From an uncultured Odoribacter sp. (GTDB lineage Bacteria; Bacteroidota; Bacteroidia; Bacteroidales; Marinifilaceae): a stretch of 64,000 nt of DNA. The DNA lies in NCBI GenBank assembly GCA_910578105.1, contig CAJTPD010000010.1, forward strand, positions 62,001 through 126,000. Reading direction: 5' to 3'. Both the position numbers and the translations under genes were made by a program. Below the pieces are notes generated by a model. The model saw nothing but the letters and a program-made list of their open reading frames with translations. It was not told where the DNA came from and did no database searches. This document shows positions 16,321-25,992 of the stretch, one piece after another. Each line of letters starts with the position of its first letter. The stretch's first letter is position 1.

Positions 16321-16511
16321 TATATTTGTTAGTTTAAAATTAATACAAATTCAGGAGTATAGAAAAAGTCTTTCCTTTTGCACAACGAGGCAAGTATAAC
16401 AATTTATAAAAAAAATTACAAATATTTTTCCTTTTTCGTCTATAAAAACAAAGAAAAAACGGAAAAATTTATCTGATTATACGGTGCATTGAAGATGGAT
16501 ACACACAAAAT

Positions 16512-16537
16512 AAAAGGCCATCCGAAGACGGCCCTTT
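16512..16537 (-). terminator. rpoD terminator with UUCG tetraloop
   Basis: On the - strand GGCCGTC-TTCG-GATGGCC forms a stem with a C(UUCG)G loop, followed by TTTTA. It begins 3 bases after the rpoD stop codon. Flanking A and T runs extend the stem. Confidence 0.8.
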
Positions 16538-16540
16538 CAA

Positions 16541-17401
16541 TTATCCCAAATATGTTTTTAAAAGCTTACTTCTGGAAGAATGTCGTAACCGCCGGATAGC
16601 TTTCTCCTTAATCTGACGAACACGTTCCCGGGTCAAGCCGAACTTTTCCCCGATTTCCTCCAAAGTCATTTCCTGACAATTAATACCAAAAAACAATTTG
16701 ATAATGTCGCGCTCACGTTCAGTCAGCGTTGACAAAGCCCGCTCCACTTCTGTAGAAAGGGATTCATTAATCAATGTCCTGTCAGCTATAGGCGAATCGT
16801 CATTTACCAACACATCCAGCAAACTATTGTCTTCCCCTTCAACGAACGGAGCATCCACCGAAATATGACGACCTGATACTCTCAGAGTATCAGCGACTTT
16901 TTCAGCAGGCAAATCCAAAGAATCAGCCAATTCCTCCGGAGAAGGACGCCGTTCATTTTCTTGTTCAAACCGCGAAAATGCCTTGTTTATTTTATTTAGC
17001 GAACCGACCTGATTCAAAGGCAAACGTACAATACGAGATTGCTCTGCCAAAGCCTGCAAAATGGACTGACGAATCCACCATACGGCATAAGAAATAAATT
17101 TAAAACCACGGGTTTCATCAAATTTCTCAGCAGCTTTAATCAAACCTAAGTTCCCTTCGTTAATCAAATCGGGCAAACTCAAACCTTGATTCTGATACTG
17201 TTTAGCCACGGAAACTACAAACCTCAAATTAGCTCTCGTCAACTTCTCCAAAGCCTTCTGGTCACCTTTCCGAATCCTCTGGGCCAATTCCACTTCCTCT
17301 TCAACGGTAATCAAATCTTCTTTACCGATTTCCTGCAAATACTTATCCAGAGATGCACTTTCCCTGTTGGTTATTGATTTTGTGATTTTTAGTTGTCTCA
17401 T
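16541..17401 (-). CDS. rpoD: Primary RNA polymerase sigma factor RpoD
   Basis: This is the housekeeping sigma factor of 286 residues, the short type of Bacteroidota that lacks the long region 1.1 and spacer of Proteobacteria. Region 1.2 begins SLDKYLQEIGKEDLI. Region 2 has DLINEGNLGLIKAAEKFD and the -10-binding YAVWWIRQSI. Region 3 has GSLNKINKAFSRFE, and region 4.2 has LTLEEIGEKFGLTRERVRQI for the upstream element. It is transcribed alone from a promoter 30 bases upstream and ends at a strong terminator. Confidence 0.97.
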   Translation of the reverse strand: MRQLKITKSITNRESASLDKYLQEIGKEDLITVEEEVELAQRIRKGDQKALEKLTRANLRFVVSVAKQYQNQGLSLPDLINEGNLGLIKAAEKFDETRGFKFISYAVWWIRQSILQALAEQSRIVRLPLNQVGSLNKINKAFSRFEQENERRPSPEELADSLDLPAEKVADTLRVSGRHISVDAPFVEGEDNSLLDVLVNDDSPIADRTLINESLSTEVERALSTLTERERDIIKLFFGINCQEMTLEEIGEKFGLTRERVRQIKEKAIRRLRHSSRSKLLKTYLG

Positions 17402-17431
17402 ATGATCTATTTATACCACTGCAACGCCCTG

Positions 17432-17462
17432 CAAAGGTATGGTTTTTTATTCATTTAGCAAT
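17432..17462 (-). promoter_or_regulatory. rpoD promoter
   Basis: On the - strand TACCTTTG (17432-17439) matches TAnnTTTG exactly. ATTG (17459-17462) lies upstream at 19-base spacing as a one-mismatch -33 TTTG. The rpoD start codon is about 30 bases downstream. Confidence 0.65.
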
Positions 17463-17498
17463 TTGTTAATTTCAACAATCTGACTATATTAACATTTT

Positions 17499-18950
17499 TT
17501 AATTCAACAACGAAAAAGCGAAATATTCAACCCTTCCCCGAGGACTTACCGCAGTTACAAACACCCCATCGCTGCCGGCAGATTTAATTGCTCTTTCCAA
17601 ATCTTCGCTATTATATATTATTGTATTATTTACTTTAACAATAATATAACCTGCCGACAAACCCGCCGATTTCAGTTTGCCACTTCTTAATTCCTGAATC
17701 TTCACACCTTTATCCAGACGGTAACGATACTGCTCCTCCTGGGTCAAAGGAACCACCCGGGCACCCAATACTCCGGAATCCGAATCGACGGAAATATCTC
17801 CAAATGTGCTTTGTAATACCACATCAAGAACTTTTTCCTGACCATTCCGGCTCAGAGTAATCTGAATGGTATTCCCCGGAGTATATTGTCCCAATTGCTC
17901 TGTCAGTTGCGGAACAGTAACTACTTCATAGCCATTGATTTTTTGAATAACATCCTTTTCTTTCATTCCGGCTTTGTCAGCAGCTCCTCCTTTAATAATT
18001 TCGCCGACATAAATGCCGGAAGATTCCTTCAATCCCATCTTTTCTGCTTCTGCCGGAGTCAGTTCCCCCATTCGTATCCCCAGTACAGCTTTCTGCACTT
18101 TACCAAATTCTTTCAAATCACTAACTACTTTACGTGCCACATTCACAGGAACGGCAAAAGAATAACCGGAATAACTACCTGTAGGCGATTGAATCGCAGT
18201 ATTAATACCGATCAGTTCACCTTTCGCATTAACCAAAGCCCCGCCACTGTTCCCGGGATTTACAGCAGCATCGGTTTGCAAAAAAGACTCCAGACTCATC
18301 CGACCTCCCAATCCTCGGGCTTTTGCACTGATAATACCGGCAGTAACTGTAGAAGTCAGGTTGTACGGATTACCAACTGCCAAAACCCACTCACCCAGCA
18401 CAACATCATCAGAATTTCCATAATTAATCGGCTGTAAATCTGTTGCATCAATTTTTAATAAAGCAATGTCCGTATCAGGATCAGTACCTATCAATTTCGC
18501 CTCAAATTTCCTTTTGTCATTTAAGGTTACCATCACTTTGTCGCTCTTTGCAACCACGTGATTATTTGTAATTATATACCCGTCCGAGGTGATAATAACA
18601 CCGGAGCCGATCCCCATATCGATAGGCTCCTCACGAACCTGAGCACGTCCGCCAAACCAAAAATCCAGCGGATTACCGTAATACACTTTCCCCATCTGGA
18701 CAGGAGTCACATTTACTACTGCAGGAACTGCCTTTTTGGCAGCTTCACGTAAATCAATGTTTCCCATACTACCAACAAATTCCTGATTCTGCGGCTGATG
18801 TATTACATTTCGGGTAATTCCCGGTCCGACAATTGCATGCTGTAAAACAGATTCGTTTTTCCCTTGCTTTAAGCTGTCTGCCATAAATACGGCCACCAAG
18901 CCACCTGCAAGTCCCAATACTAACGGAAGAATAATCTTTGCTACTTTCAT
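17499..18950 (-). CDS. Periplasmic serine protease DegP/HtrA
   Basis: This 483-residue envelope protease and chaperone degrades misfolded periplasmic proteins. The N-terminal membrane or signal segment is residues 4-25. The trypsin-like domain has the complete triad His131 (ITNNHVV), Asp161 (DPDTDIALL) and Ser235 (NPGNSGGAL). PDZ1 is about 290-385 (GIRMGELTPAEAEKMGL) and PDZ2 about 395-480 (GVKIQELRSGKLKSAGLSAGYIIVKVN). The length agrees with DegP-type proteins with two PDZ domains. It lies just upstream of rpoD on the same strand but has its own gap of about 100 bases. A sigma-E-like control could apply but no site was identified. Confidence 0.95.
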   Translation of the reverse strand: MKVAKIILPLVLGLAGGLVAVFMADSLKQGKNESVLQHAIVGPGITRNVIHQPQNQEFVGSMGNIDLREAAKKAVPAVVNVTPVQMGKVYYGNPLDFWFGGRAQVREEPIDMGIGSGVIITSDGYIITNNHVVAKSDKVMVTLNDKRKFEAKLIGTDPDTDIALLKIDATDLQPINYGNSDDVVLGEWVLAVGNPYNLTSTVTAGIISAKARGLGGRMSLESFLQTDAAVNPGNSGGALVNAKGELIGINTAIQSPTGSYSGYSFAVPVNVARKVVSDLKEFGKVQKAVLGIRMGELTPAEAEKMGLKESSGIYVGEIIKGGAADKAGMKEKDVIQKINGYEVVTVPQLTEQLGQYTPGNTIQITLSRNGQEKVLDVVLQSTFGDISVDSDSGVLGARVVPLTQEEQYRYRLDKGVKIQELRSGKLKSAGLSAGYIIVKVNNTIIYNSEDLERAIKSAGSDGVFVTAVSPRGRVEYFAFSLLN

Positions 18951-19223
18951 ATCTTTTCAAGGTTAAATTGGTTACTTTTTCATTCTATTTGTCAATTACA
19001 ATACTAACAATATCTTTGCCAATTAATTATTAATAAACTCTTAATTAGCAAAGGTTAACATCACAACATGAATATTAAATTTCAAACCTACCAGGAAGCA
19101 GATAATGGCGTCATAATATTACAGGAGAAAACATAGAAGAAACCACCTCTGAAAAGTATGGGTAAAATACAAGATATACCCTCAATGCCTCTGGAAATTA
19201 AAGATGAAGAAAAGAAATTAAGA
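18951..19223. other. Intergenic region, no feature recognised
   Basis: This AT-rich stretch lies between the HtrA start and the META protein stop. One small frame (ATG at about 19068) stops after 22 codons and shows no coding character. I see no RNA gene or clear hairpin. Confidence 0.5.
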
Positions 19224-19640
19224 TTAATTTTCTGTCGATTTTTGAAATGTAGCGACAACCTCCTTTTGGGATAAAAAAGAGAGCATATTATCTTTTAAAT
19301 TAAAACTATCTACCTTATCCAACATCTGAAAAAATTCAGTCTCTTTTGCCAAATCAGGACAAGCCATACGAGTTGCTCCCATTGGGGAAAATTTCAGTTT
19401 CGAATCATTCAATTCAAAATTGCCAAAAAAACGGTTACAAGCAGCACGCCCATTCACCCTTTTCTCTGCAATATCAAACTGAATAAACATTTTATCTGTA
19501 GAATCTGTCAATTTCACCTTCTCTCCGTTAAGTGTCTCAAGCATCCATTTCACATCCTTTAGTTCTGCGGCTTCTTTCGCAGAATCACAAGACCCTATCC
19601 CACCAAATATGATAAATAACAGCATCAAAAATGATTTCAT
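19224..19640 (-). CDS. META-domain (HslJ-like) lipoprotein
   Basis: This 138-residue lipoprotein (GIGSC lipobox, Cys18) carries one META domain. Its hallmark motif is VNGRAACNRFFGNFEL (family pattern G-x-x-x-C-N), followed by LKFSPMGATRMACPD (T-x-M-A-C). HslJ-like proteins are linked with heat-shock-induced and stress phenotypes, but a biochemical role is not established. It stands alone between HtrA and DUF5103. The N-terminus begins MKSFLMLLFIIFGG, a clear signal sequence. Confidence 0.85.
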   Translation of the reverse strand: MKSFLMLLFIIFGGIGSCDSAKEAAELKDVKWMLETLNGEKVKLTDSTDKMFIQFDIAEKRVNGRAACNRFFGNFELNDSKLKFSPMGATRMACPDLAKETEFFQMLDKVDSFNLKDNMLSFLSQKEVVATFQKSTEN

Positions 19641-19772
19641 GACTTTTATATTTTCTATTTTTTTATATTATAAATTTCAATACTTTCAGCAAATAATATG
19701 CCAGTCTCCCACCAACAGATAAAAACATCACCCAGAATTCATAAATGATAGTTCAAAAAGTAAATTTTCTTA

Positions 19773-20999
19773 TCATTGTGCTTTCACCTCTTGATACCCT
19801 ACAAACCTAAAACACATCAAATTGGAATCATAAAAATAAAAACGAATCTGATATTGATTGGGAGTCTGATAAAAATTATTCTGCAAAGTCACTAAATCAA
19901 TTTTTTTGTTTGCCTCAGGAACTACAGCATACATATAATCATAATAACCTTGCTTCAATTCAGCTTCCCCTACATATGCCTTATTCTTACTATCATAAGT
20001 CATCTTCAAAACCGGTGAAAATTGCCAATCTGCAAATTTACCATAAATAAAAACTTCGGCACCGGGAATAGGCTGCGGATATAAAATAGCAAAATGTGCT
20101 ACAACATAATCAGCTTCCAGACTCCGATTCTGCACATTTTCCGCTTCAATATAATAATTTCCGTCCTTATCGGAAAGCGGTACATATCGCTGAGGTACAA
20201 CACCAGGCTGAAGAATAAAATTATAGAGTCCGTCGGGACCTTTCAGAACATCTTTCACATACTGCGTATAATAAACAAAACTAGAACACTGGAAATTCCG
20301 GAAAGGAGACAAACCATCAAAGACATTATTCGTCCCATCCCCATATACCAACTGATTCTGACGAACAAAAGCAGGTTCAAAATCCCGGCGACTATTGGGG
20401 TCCTGATTCTGTGTAACATAAACACGCACATCTTTCACCGGATTATAAACAGGCAAATTACCATAAGTTACTGAAAAATTCAATTGCTGTGAAGTATACA
20501 GCAAAGACGGATTCGTGGCGTTAACAATAGCAGCAGAGATAGCAACTTGATTTTCAAGTACTGAAAAACGCTGAGCAATCACCACACTATCCGGATAATT
20601 ATCATTAAAAACTTGTAATATATAATTACCCGATATCTTTATACCTATTTCATCATTGGGTATCAATAAAGAAAAATGGGTATATTCAACCTGAGTATTA
20701 TAGGAATACTCATAATCTTCCAAAGGATTACTAAAAAAACCGCTCAAATAATTAAAAGGACTTAACCCAGAGGGATTCCAGTCCGGATCACAATGCACAA
20801 TCTTATAGGTATAACTATTCTGTTCCTGACTCAAATCATCGAAACTAAAAATGAGTTGTTGTCCGCTACCCAGTTCAATAACAGGCTCAGCAAAAGGTTT
20901 TCCCACCGGATAACATTGTACTGTTTTTATCAGGCTTTGAGCGGTTACCACCCCCAAAACTCCCAGCATTCCGCAAAGCAAAATCAATTTTTTTTTCAT
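19773..20999 (-). CDS. DUF5103 exported protein
   Basis: The product has 408 residues from the ATG at 20999, chosen because it gives a signal peptide (KKKLILLCGMLGVLGVVTAQ). An ATG at 21020 would add 7 residues. The protein is beta-rich and matches the DUF5103 type found widely in Bacteroidota: an N-terminal immunoglobulin-like region (YTYKIVHCDPDWNPSGLSPF), a middle VYVTQNQDPNSRRDF segment, and a C-terminal domain resembling a type 9 secretion-associated or glycan-binding sandwich (PGAEVFIYGKFADWQFSP). The function is unknown. It lies divergently from the nqr operon. Confidence 0.8.
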   Translation of the reverse strand: MKKKLILLCGMLGVLGVVTAQSLIKTVQCYPVGKPFAEPVIELGSGQQLIFSFDDLSQEQNSYTYKIVHCDPDWNPSGLSPFNYLSGFFSNPLEDYEYSYNTQVEYTHFSLLIPNDEIGIKISGNYILQVFNDNYPDSVVIAQRFSVLENQVAISAAIVNATNPSLLYTSQQLNFSVTYGNLPVYNPVKDVRVYVTQNQDPNSRRDFEPAFVRQNQLVYGDGTNNVFDGLSPFRNFQCSSFVYYTQYVKDVLKGPDGLYNFILQPGVVPQRYVPLSDKDGNYYIEAENVQNRSLEADYVVAHFAILYPQPIPGAEVFIYGKFADWQFSPVLKMTYDSKNKAYVGEAELKQGYYDYMYAVVPEANKKIDLVTLQNNFYQTPNQYQIRFYFYDSNLMCFRFVGYQEVKAQ

Positions 21000-21180
21000 T
21001 TCCAGTAAATTATCACTCAATTAACGACAAAATTACGTAATTGGTTTGTATATTTGTAGCTTAATTTTAGGAAAACTATAATATACTTTTTTCTTTCCTT
21101 AACTTAATAGTAAAGTTTTGAAAAGAAATAAAAATGTAATTTATTGATTATAAATACTTAAATTAATAATCACAAACAAC

Positions 21181-22536
21181 ATGTCCAAGGTAATCAAATT
21201 GAAAAAAGGCCTTGATATCCAGTTGAATGGAGAAGCGGAAAAAGTGGTGCAACCGGCTGGTAAGATAACCAGTTGTGCATTAAAACCAACAGATTTCCGG
21301 GCATTGACTCCAAAATTAACTGTCAAGGTCGGCGATGTCGTGAAAGCAGGGGATGTCGTATTTATTGACAAAGCACATCCCGAAATTAAATTCACCACAC
21401 CGGTAAGTGGTAGCATTGAAGTCATTAACCGTGGCGAACGCAGAAAACTGCTGGAAGTCGTGGTAAAAGCAGATGCTGAAACACATTACAAAGATTTTGG
21501 TAAAGCCGAAATTAGCCAACTCAACCGGAATGAAATAATCAACCGCCTTTTAGACAGCGGAGTATGGCCGTTAATCAAACAACGTCCTTATGACATCATT
21601 GCCAATCCGATGGCAACACCGAAAGCCGTCTTTGTATCTGCATTCGACAGTGCCCCGTTGGCCCCTGATTACGACGTGGTACTAAACGGTCAGGAAAAAG
21701 ATCTGCAAACCGGTTTTGATTGCCTGAAAAAACTCTGTAACAAAAATGTAAATCTGAATCTCAGGGCAGACACCCCCTATACTTCTGTTTTCACCAAAAT
21801 GCACAATGTGGACATCAATTATTTTAATGGTCCTCATCCATGCGGTAACACAGGTATCCAAATACATCATTTAAATCCGCTCAACAAAGGTGAACAGGTA
21901 TGGGTTGTCAATATCCAGGACGTAGCTATTATCGGCCGTCTTTTCAACAGCGGCCGTTTTGATGCCCGTAAAATCATCGCTTTATGCGGTTCGGAAGTTA
22001 GTAAACCACAATACTATCACAGTATTTTAGGAGCTTCCATTGCCGGATTAACAGAGGGCAAATTAAAAAATGCCGTCACACAGCGCATTATTTCAGGCAA
22101 CGTACTCACCGGCACCAAAGTAGAACCAAACGGTTATCTGGGCTACTATGACAATCAATTAACAGTTATTCCCGAAGGCAATCATTACGAATTTTTAGGC
22201 TGGGCCGCTCCCGGATTCAATAAGTTTTCTGCTTCCAGGTTGTTTCCTTCTTTCTTGTGCCCCGGAAAACATTATAATTTAGATACAAATTATAACGGCG
22301 AACGCAGGGCTTTTGTAGTTACAGGACAATACGAAAAAGTTTTCCCGATGGATATTTATCCCGTATACCTGCTCAAAGCTTGCCTGGCACAGGACATCGA
22401 CCGGATGGAGCAACTTGGCATCTACGAAGTGGCCCCGGAAGATATGGCTTTGTGTGAATTTGTTTGCACTTCCAAGACCCCTGTTCAGCTAATCCTGAGC
22501 GAAGGGATTGAACTGATGATGAAAGAAACCAATTAA
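21181..22536 (+). CDS. nqrA: Na+-translocating NADH-quinone reductase subunit A
   Basis: This 451-residue peripheral subunit belongs to the NQR respiratory complex. The start MSKVIKLKKGLDIQLNGEAE is the family's typical N-terminus. A barrel-sandwich domain (KPTDFRALTPKLTVKVGDVV) and a Rossmann-like middle with HPCGNTGIQIHHLNPL (about residues 220-235) follow, then a C-terminal region rich in Tyr and Pro. It is the first gene of a six-gene operon with a 160-base leader. NqrA has been linked to quinone binding. Confidence 0.96.
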   Translation: MSKVIKLKKGLDIQLNGEAEKVVQPAGKITSCALKPTDFRALTPKLTVKVGDVVKAGDVVFIDKAHPEIKFTTPVSGSIEVINRGERRKLLEVVVKADAETHYKDFGKAEISQLNRNEIINRLLDSGVWPLIKQRPYDIIANPMATPKAVFVSAFDSAPLAPDYDVVLNGQEKDLQTGFDCLKKLCNKNVNLNLRADTPYTSVFTKMHNVDINYFNGPHPCGNTGIQIHHLNPLNKGEQVWVVNIQDVAIIGRLFNSGRFDARKIIALCGSEVSKPQYYHSILGASIAGLTEGKLKNAVTQRIISGNVLTGTKVEPNGYLGYYDNQLTVIPEGNHYEFLGWAAPGFNKFSASRLFPSFLCPGKHYNLDTNYNGERRAFVVTGQYEKVFPMDIYPVYLLKACLAQDIDRMEQLGIYEVAPEDMALCEFVCTSKTPVQLILSEGIELMMKETN

Positions 22537-22614
22537 AGTTACTGAGTTTTAGAGTTTCCGAGTTACTAACATAGTAATTCAGCAACTTAGCAACTATATT
22601 AAACTTAAAATAAA

Positions 22615-23748
22615 ATGAATTTTTTACGAAATTATTTAGATAAGCAAAAACCCAAATTTGAAAAAGGAGGAAAACTGGAAAAATTCCACTCCGTTTTCAC
22701 TGGTTTTGAGTCTTTTCTTTTCGTGCCCAATCAAACCACTGCAAACGGCACCCATATCCGTGATGCAGTCGACCTGAAACGTACTATGATTACTGTAGTC
22801 CTTGCTTTGGTTCCGGCACTCCTTTTTGGTATCTATAATGTAGGTTATCAACATTTCAACGCCATCGGTAACCTGGCAAATACTACTTGCTATCAACTGT
22901 TTATCTATGGCTTGTGGAAAGTGCTTCCGATGATTGTTGTTTCCTACGTAGTGGGATTAAGTATTGAATTTGCAGTAGCTCAAATAAAAGGGCATGAAAT
23001 TAACGAAGGTTTTCTGGTGTCTGGTTTATTAATCCCCATGATCATGCCTGTAGAAGCTCCGTTATGGATGATAGCCTTGTCTACCGCTTTTGCAGTTATC
23101 ATCGGAAAAGAAATCTTTGGTGGTACAGGAATGAATATCTGGAATCCGGCTTTATTAGCGCGCGCTTTCTTTTTCTTCTCCTACCCTTCTATGATTTCAG
23201 GGGATAAAGTATGGATTGCCAGCGACACTGCAGACGCTATTTCACAAGCAACACCACTGGCACAAATGGCTTTGGGACAATCTCTGAGTTATAGTACAGC
23301 GGATATGTTCTGGGGCTTTATTCCGGGTTCTGTCGGTGAAACTTCTACTTTTTGCATACTAATTGGTGCCGCTATCCTATTACTGACCAATGTTGCCAGC
23401 TGGCGTATCATGCTATCTGTATTTGCCGGAGGCCTCCTGATGGGATGGGCATTCCAATCCGTATCGGGCGTACCTGCATACGATCAATTATTGATGGGTG
23501 GTTTTGCTTTCGGAGCAATCTTTATGGCCACCGACCCCGTTACCTCTTCACAAACAAACACAGGTAAATACATTTACGGTCTGTTAATCGGAGCTATGGC
23601 TGTCATTATCCGCTGCATAAACCCCGGGTATCCGGAAGGCATGATGCTGGCTATCTTATTAATGAATACTTTTGCTCCCCTCATTGACTGGTGTGTTGTA
23701 CAATCCAATATTAAACGCAGGTTGAAAAGAGCTAAAGCCATTGTATAA
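22615..23748 (+). CDS. nqrB: Na+-translocating NADH-quinone reductase subunit B
   Basis: This 377-residue membrane subunit is a relative of RnfD. It has about ten transmembrane segments starting after residue 55. GETST at 241-245 is the region where the family carries a covalently bound FMN on threonine. FGGTGMNIWNPALLARAFFF (169-188) is a conserved loop. It carries one of the Na+ pumping steps together with D and E. It starts 78 bases after nqrA. Confidence 0.96.
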   Translation: MNFLRNYLDKQKPKFEKGGKLEKFHSVFTGFESFLFVPNQTTANGTHIRDAVDLKRTMITVVLALVPALLFGIYNVGYQHFNAIGNLANTTCYQLFIYGLWKVLPMIVVSYVVGLSIEFAVAQIKGHEINEGFLVSGLLIPMIMPVEAPLWMIALSTAFAVIIGKEIFGGTGMNIWNPALLARAFFFFSYPSMISGDKVWIASDTADAISQATPLAQMALGQSLSYSTADMFWGFIPGSVGETSTFCILIGAAILLLTNVASWRIMLSVFAGGLLMGWAFQSVSGVPAYDQLLMGGFAFGAIFMATDPVTSSQTNTGKYIYGLLIGAMAVIIRCINPGYPEGMMLAILLMNTFAPLIDWCVVQSNIKRRLKRAKAIV

Positions 23749-23797
23749 CGGTAAATCGCAGATTGCAAATTCAATCTAAAATTCAAAATTTAAACGT

Positions 23798-24484
23798 ATG
23801 AATAAACAAGGAAATACATACACATTCTTGTATTCAGTGGTTCTCGTAATTGTCGTTGCGGCATTATTATCTGTCATATCTCTTTCATTGCAACCGCGTC
23901 AGAATGAAAACCGGGAAAACGAAAAGAGACAGAATATCCTGAGTGCAATACATGTTTCCTCCACGGCAAACAATTCGGCCGAATTGTTTGGTAAATACAT
24001 CAAAAAACAATTCATCATCAACGCCAGGGGAGAAAAAATAGAAGGCAATGCCTTCAATGTAAACATCGAAGAACAATATAACCAGCCTGTTGAAAAGCGG
24101 GAACTACCGGTTTTTGTAGCCGAAATCGATGGGGCCACTAAATATATATTACCCATTTACGGTGCAGGACTATGGGGTCCTATATGGGGATATATTTCGC
24201 TGGATGATAACAAAGATACCATCTATGGAACTTTCTTCGACCATAAGGGAGAAACTCCGGGACTGGGAGCAGAAATTACTACTCCGGCATTCAACAACCA
24301 ATTCCGGAACAAACAGATTTTTTCCGGCAATACACTGGAAGGAATCCGGGTGGTCAAAGGCGGTAACGCTACCGGAACCAATGAAGTAGACGCCATTTCA
24401 GGAGGAACCATCACTTCCCAGGGAGTTCAGAGTATGATCAAAAGTTATTTAACCTATTACGAACCGTTTTTAAAACAAAAATAA
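23798..24484 (+). CDS. nqrC: Na+-translocating NADH-quinone reductase subunit C
   Basis: This 228-residue protein has one N-terminal membrane anchor (residues 10-32) and a periplasmic FMN-binding domain. The covalent flavin motif is S201-G-G-T204 in VDAISGGTITSQGVQ, the family's S-G-A/G-T-x-T. The YGAGLWGPIWGYISL segment is another conserved part. It accepts electrons from NqrF through the membrane iron centre of D/E and passes them to NqrB. Confidence 0.96.
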   Translation: MNKQGNTYTFLYSVVLVIVVAALLSVISLSLQPRQNENRENEKRQNILSAIHVSSTANNSAELFGKYIKKQFIINARGEKIEGNAFNVNIEEQYNQPVEKRELPVFVAEIDGATKYILPIYGAGLWGPIWGYISLDDNKDTIYGTFFDHKGETPGLGAEITTPAFNNQFRNKQIFSGNTLEGIRVVKGGNATGTNEVDAISGGTITSQGVQSMIKSYLTYYEPFLKQK

Positions 24485-24485
24485 A

Positions 24486-25127
24486 ATGAGCGCATTATTT
24501 TCAGCTAAGAACCGGGAATTTTTACTCGGTCCTCTGAGTAAGAACAATCCGGTAATCGTACAGGTGCTGGGTATTTGTTCTGCCCTTGCCGTTACTGCCA
24601 AGCTGGAACCCGCCATCGTGATGGGTCTCTCAGTAACTGCTGTAACTGCATTTGCCAATGTCATCCTTTCTCTGATGCGTAATACTATCCCTACGCGAAT
24701 CCGAATCATTGTCCAATTGGTCGTAGTTGCGGCCCTCGTAATTATCGTAGACCAATTACTGAAAGCTTTTGCCTACGAAGTAAGCAAACAATTATCGGTA
24801 TATGTAGGTCTTATTATTACCAATTGTATTATCATGGGACGTATCGAAGCCTTTGCCTTAGCCAATAAGCCCTGGCCTTCCTTACTTGATGGTATCGGCA
24901 ACGGATTGGGATATGGTATGATTTTAGTCATCGTCGCTTTCTTCCGTGAACTACTTGGTTCGGGAACCTTGTATGGTTTCCGCATTATCCCGGAATCCTG
25001 GTATATCCAAAACGGCGGTTGCTATGTAAACAATGGTCTGATGATTATGCCTGCCATGGCATTAATTCTTGTGGGTCTGATCATCTGGGTTCATCGTTCC
25101 AGAAATAAGGATTTAATAGAAAAATGA
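24486..25127 (+). CDS. nqrD: Na+-translocating NADH-quinone reductase subunit D
   Basis: This 213-residue polytopic membrane protein of the NqrDE/RnfAE family has six hydrophobic segments. NPVIVQVLGICSALAVT (19-35) contains the half-site cysteine that, with NqrE, holds an intramembrane iron centre, and a second conserved motif is LIITNCIIMGRIEAFA. The start lies one base after nqrC's stop (ATG at 24486), showing tight coupling. Confidence 0.96.
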   Translation: MSALFSAKNREFLLGPLSKNNPVIVQVLGICSALAVTAKLEPAIVMGLSVTAVTAFANVILSLMRNTIPTRIRIIVQLVVVAALVIIVDQLLKAFAYEVSKQLSVYVGLIITNCIIMGRIEAFALANKPWPSLLDGIGNGLGYGMILVIVAFFRELLGSGTLYGFRIIPESWYIQNGGCYVNNGLMIMPAMALILVGLIIWVHRSRNKDLIEK

Positions 25128-25199
25128 TAAAAATACGGTTTATAACTGCTGGTTTGCGATAAATACAGCTTCATAAATCAAAATCTTAAAAGACACAAA

Positions 25200-25961
25200 A
25201 TGGAAAATCTATTAAATATATTTGTCCGTTCGATCTTCATCGACAATATGATTTTCGCATACTTTTTGGGTATGTGTTCATATCTGGCCGTTTCGAAGAC
25301 CGTAAAGACCTCTCTGGGTCTGGGTATTGCCGTGATATTCGTACTGTTTATCACCGTTCCGGTTAACTATCTCCTTGATAACTATGTTCTGAAACCAGGT
25401 GCACTGCAATGGCTCATAGGAAAAGAAGCTGTCGGTATTGACCTGAGCTTTCTGAGCTTTATCATGTTCATAGCTATCATCGCCGCTATGGTACAATTAG
25501 TTGAAATGATTGTTGAAAAATTTGCTCCGGCATTATACAACCAGTTGGGTATTTTCTTGCCACTGATTGCTGTAAACTGTGCCATCATGGGAGCCTCTTT
25601 ATTCATGCAACAACGTAATTATGCCTCCGTACTCGAAGCTACTACTTTTGGTCTGGGCTCCGGTATCGGCTGGATGCTGGCTATCGTCTGCATTGCTGCC
25701 ATACGCGAAAAATTGAAATATTCTGACATTCCCGCTCCTTTGCGCGGTATCGGAATCACTTTCATTGTAACCGGTCTGATGGCTATCTCATTCATGAGCT
25801 TCCTGGGTATTGATTTAAGCAAACTAAAAGGACAATCCGTACAGACCGAAGCAACCGCTCAAGTCATTCCCGCAACCAAACTGACCCCGGCTACAGCCAT
25901 CGATGTCCCGGTCGAAACAGATACACCGGCAGATACCGCAACAACCACCGAGGCAGAATAA
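25200..25961 (+). CDS. nqrE: Na+-translocating NADH-quinone reductase subunit E, with C-terminal extension
   Basis: This is a 253-residue protein in a family usually near 200. The first 205 residues are the conserved six-helix NqrE: FAYFLGMCSYLAVSK with its iron-ligand cysteine, and LPLIAVNCAIMGASLF with the second. After FLGIDLSKLKG the chain continues with about 45 hydrophilic residues rich in Thr, Ala, Pro and acidic residues (for example PVETDTPADTATTTEAE). This tail is not expected in the NQR core. It may be a flexible soluble appendage. The gap to nqrD is 72 bases. Confidence 0.95.
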   Translation: MENLLNIFVRSIFIDNMIFAYFLGMCSYLAVSKTVKTSLGLGIAVIFVLFITVPVNYLLDNYVLKPGALQWLIGKEAVGIDLSFLSFIMFIAIIAAMVQLVEMIVEKFAPALYNQLGIFLPLIAVNCAIMGASLFMQQRNYASVLEATTFGLGSGIGWMLAIVCIAAIREKLKYSDIPAPLRGIGITFIVTGLMAISFMSFLGIDLSKLKGQSVQTEATAQVIPATKLTPATAIDVPVETDTPADTATTTEAE

Positions 25962-25992
25962 TCCAAATTGAAAATCTAAAATTTTAAATTAA

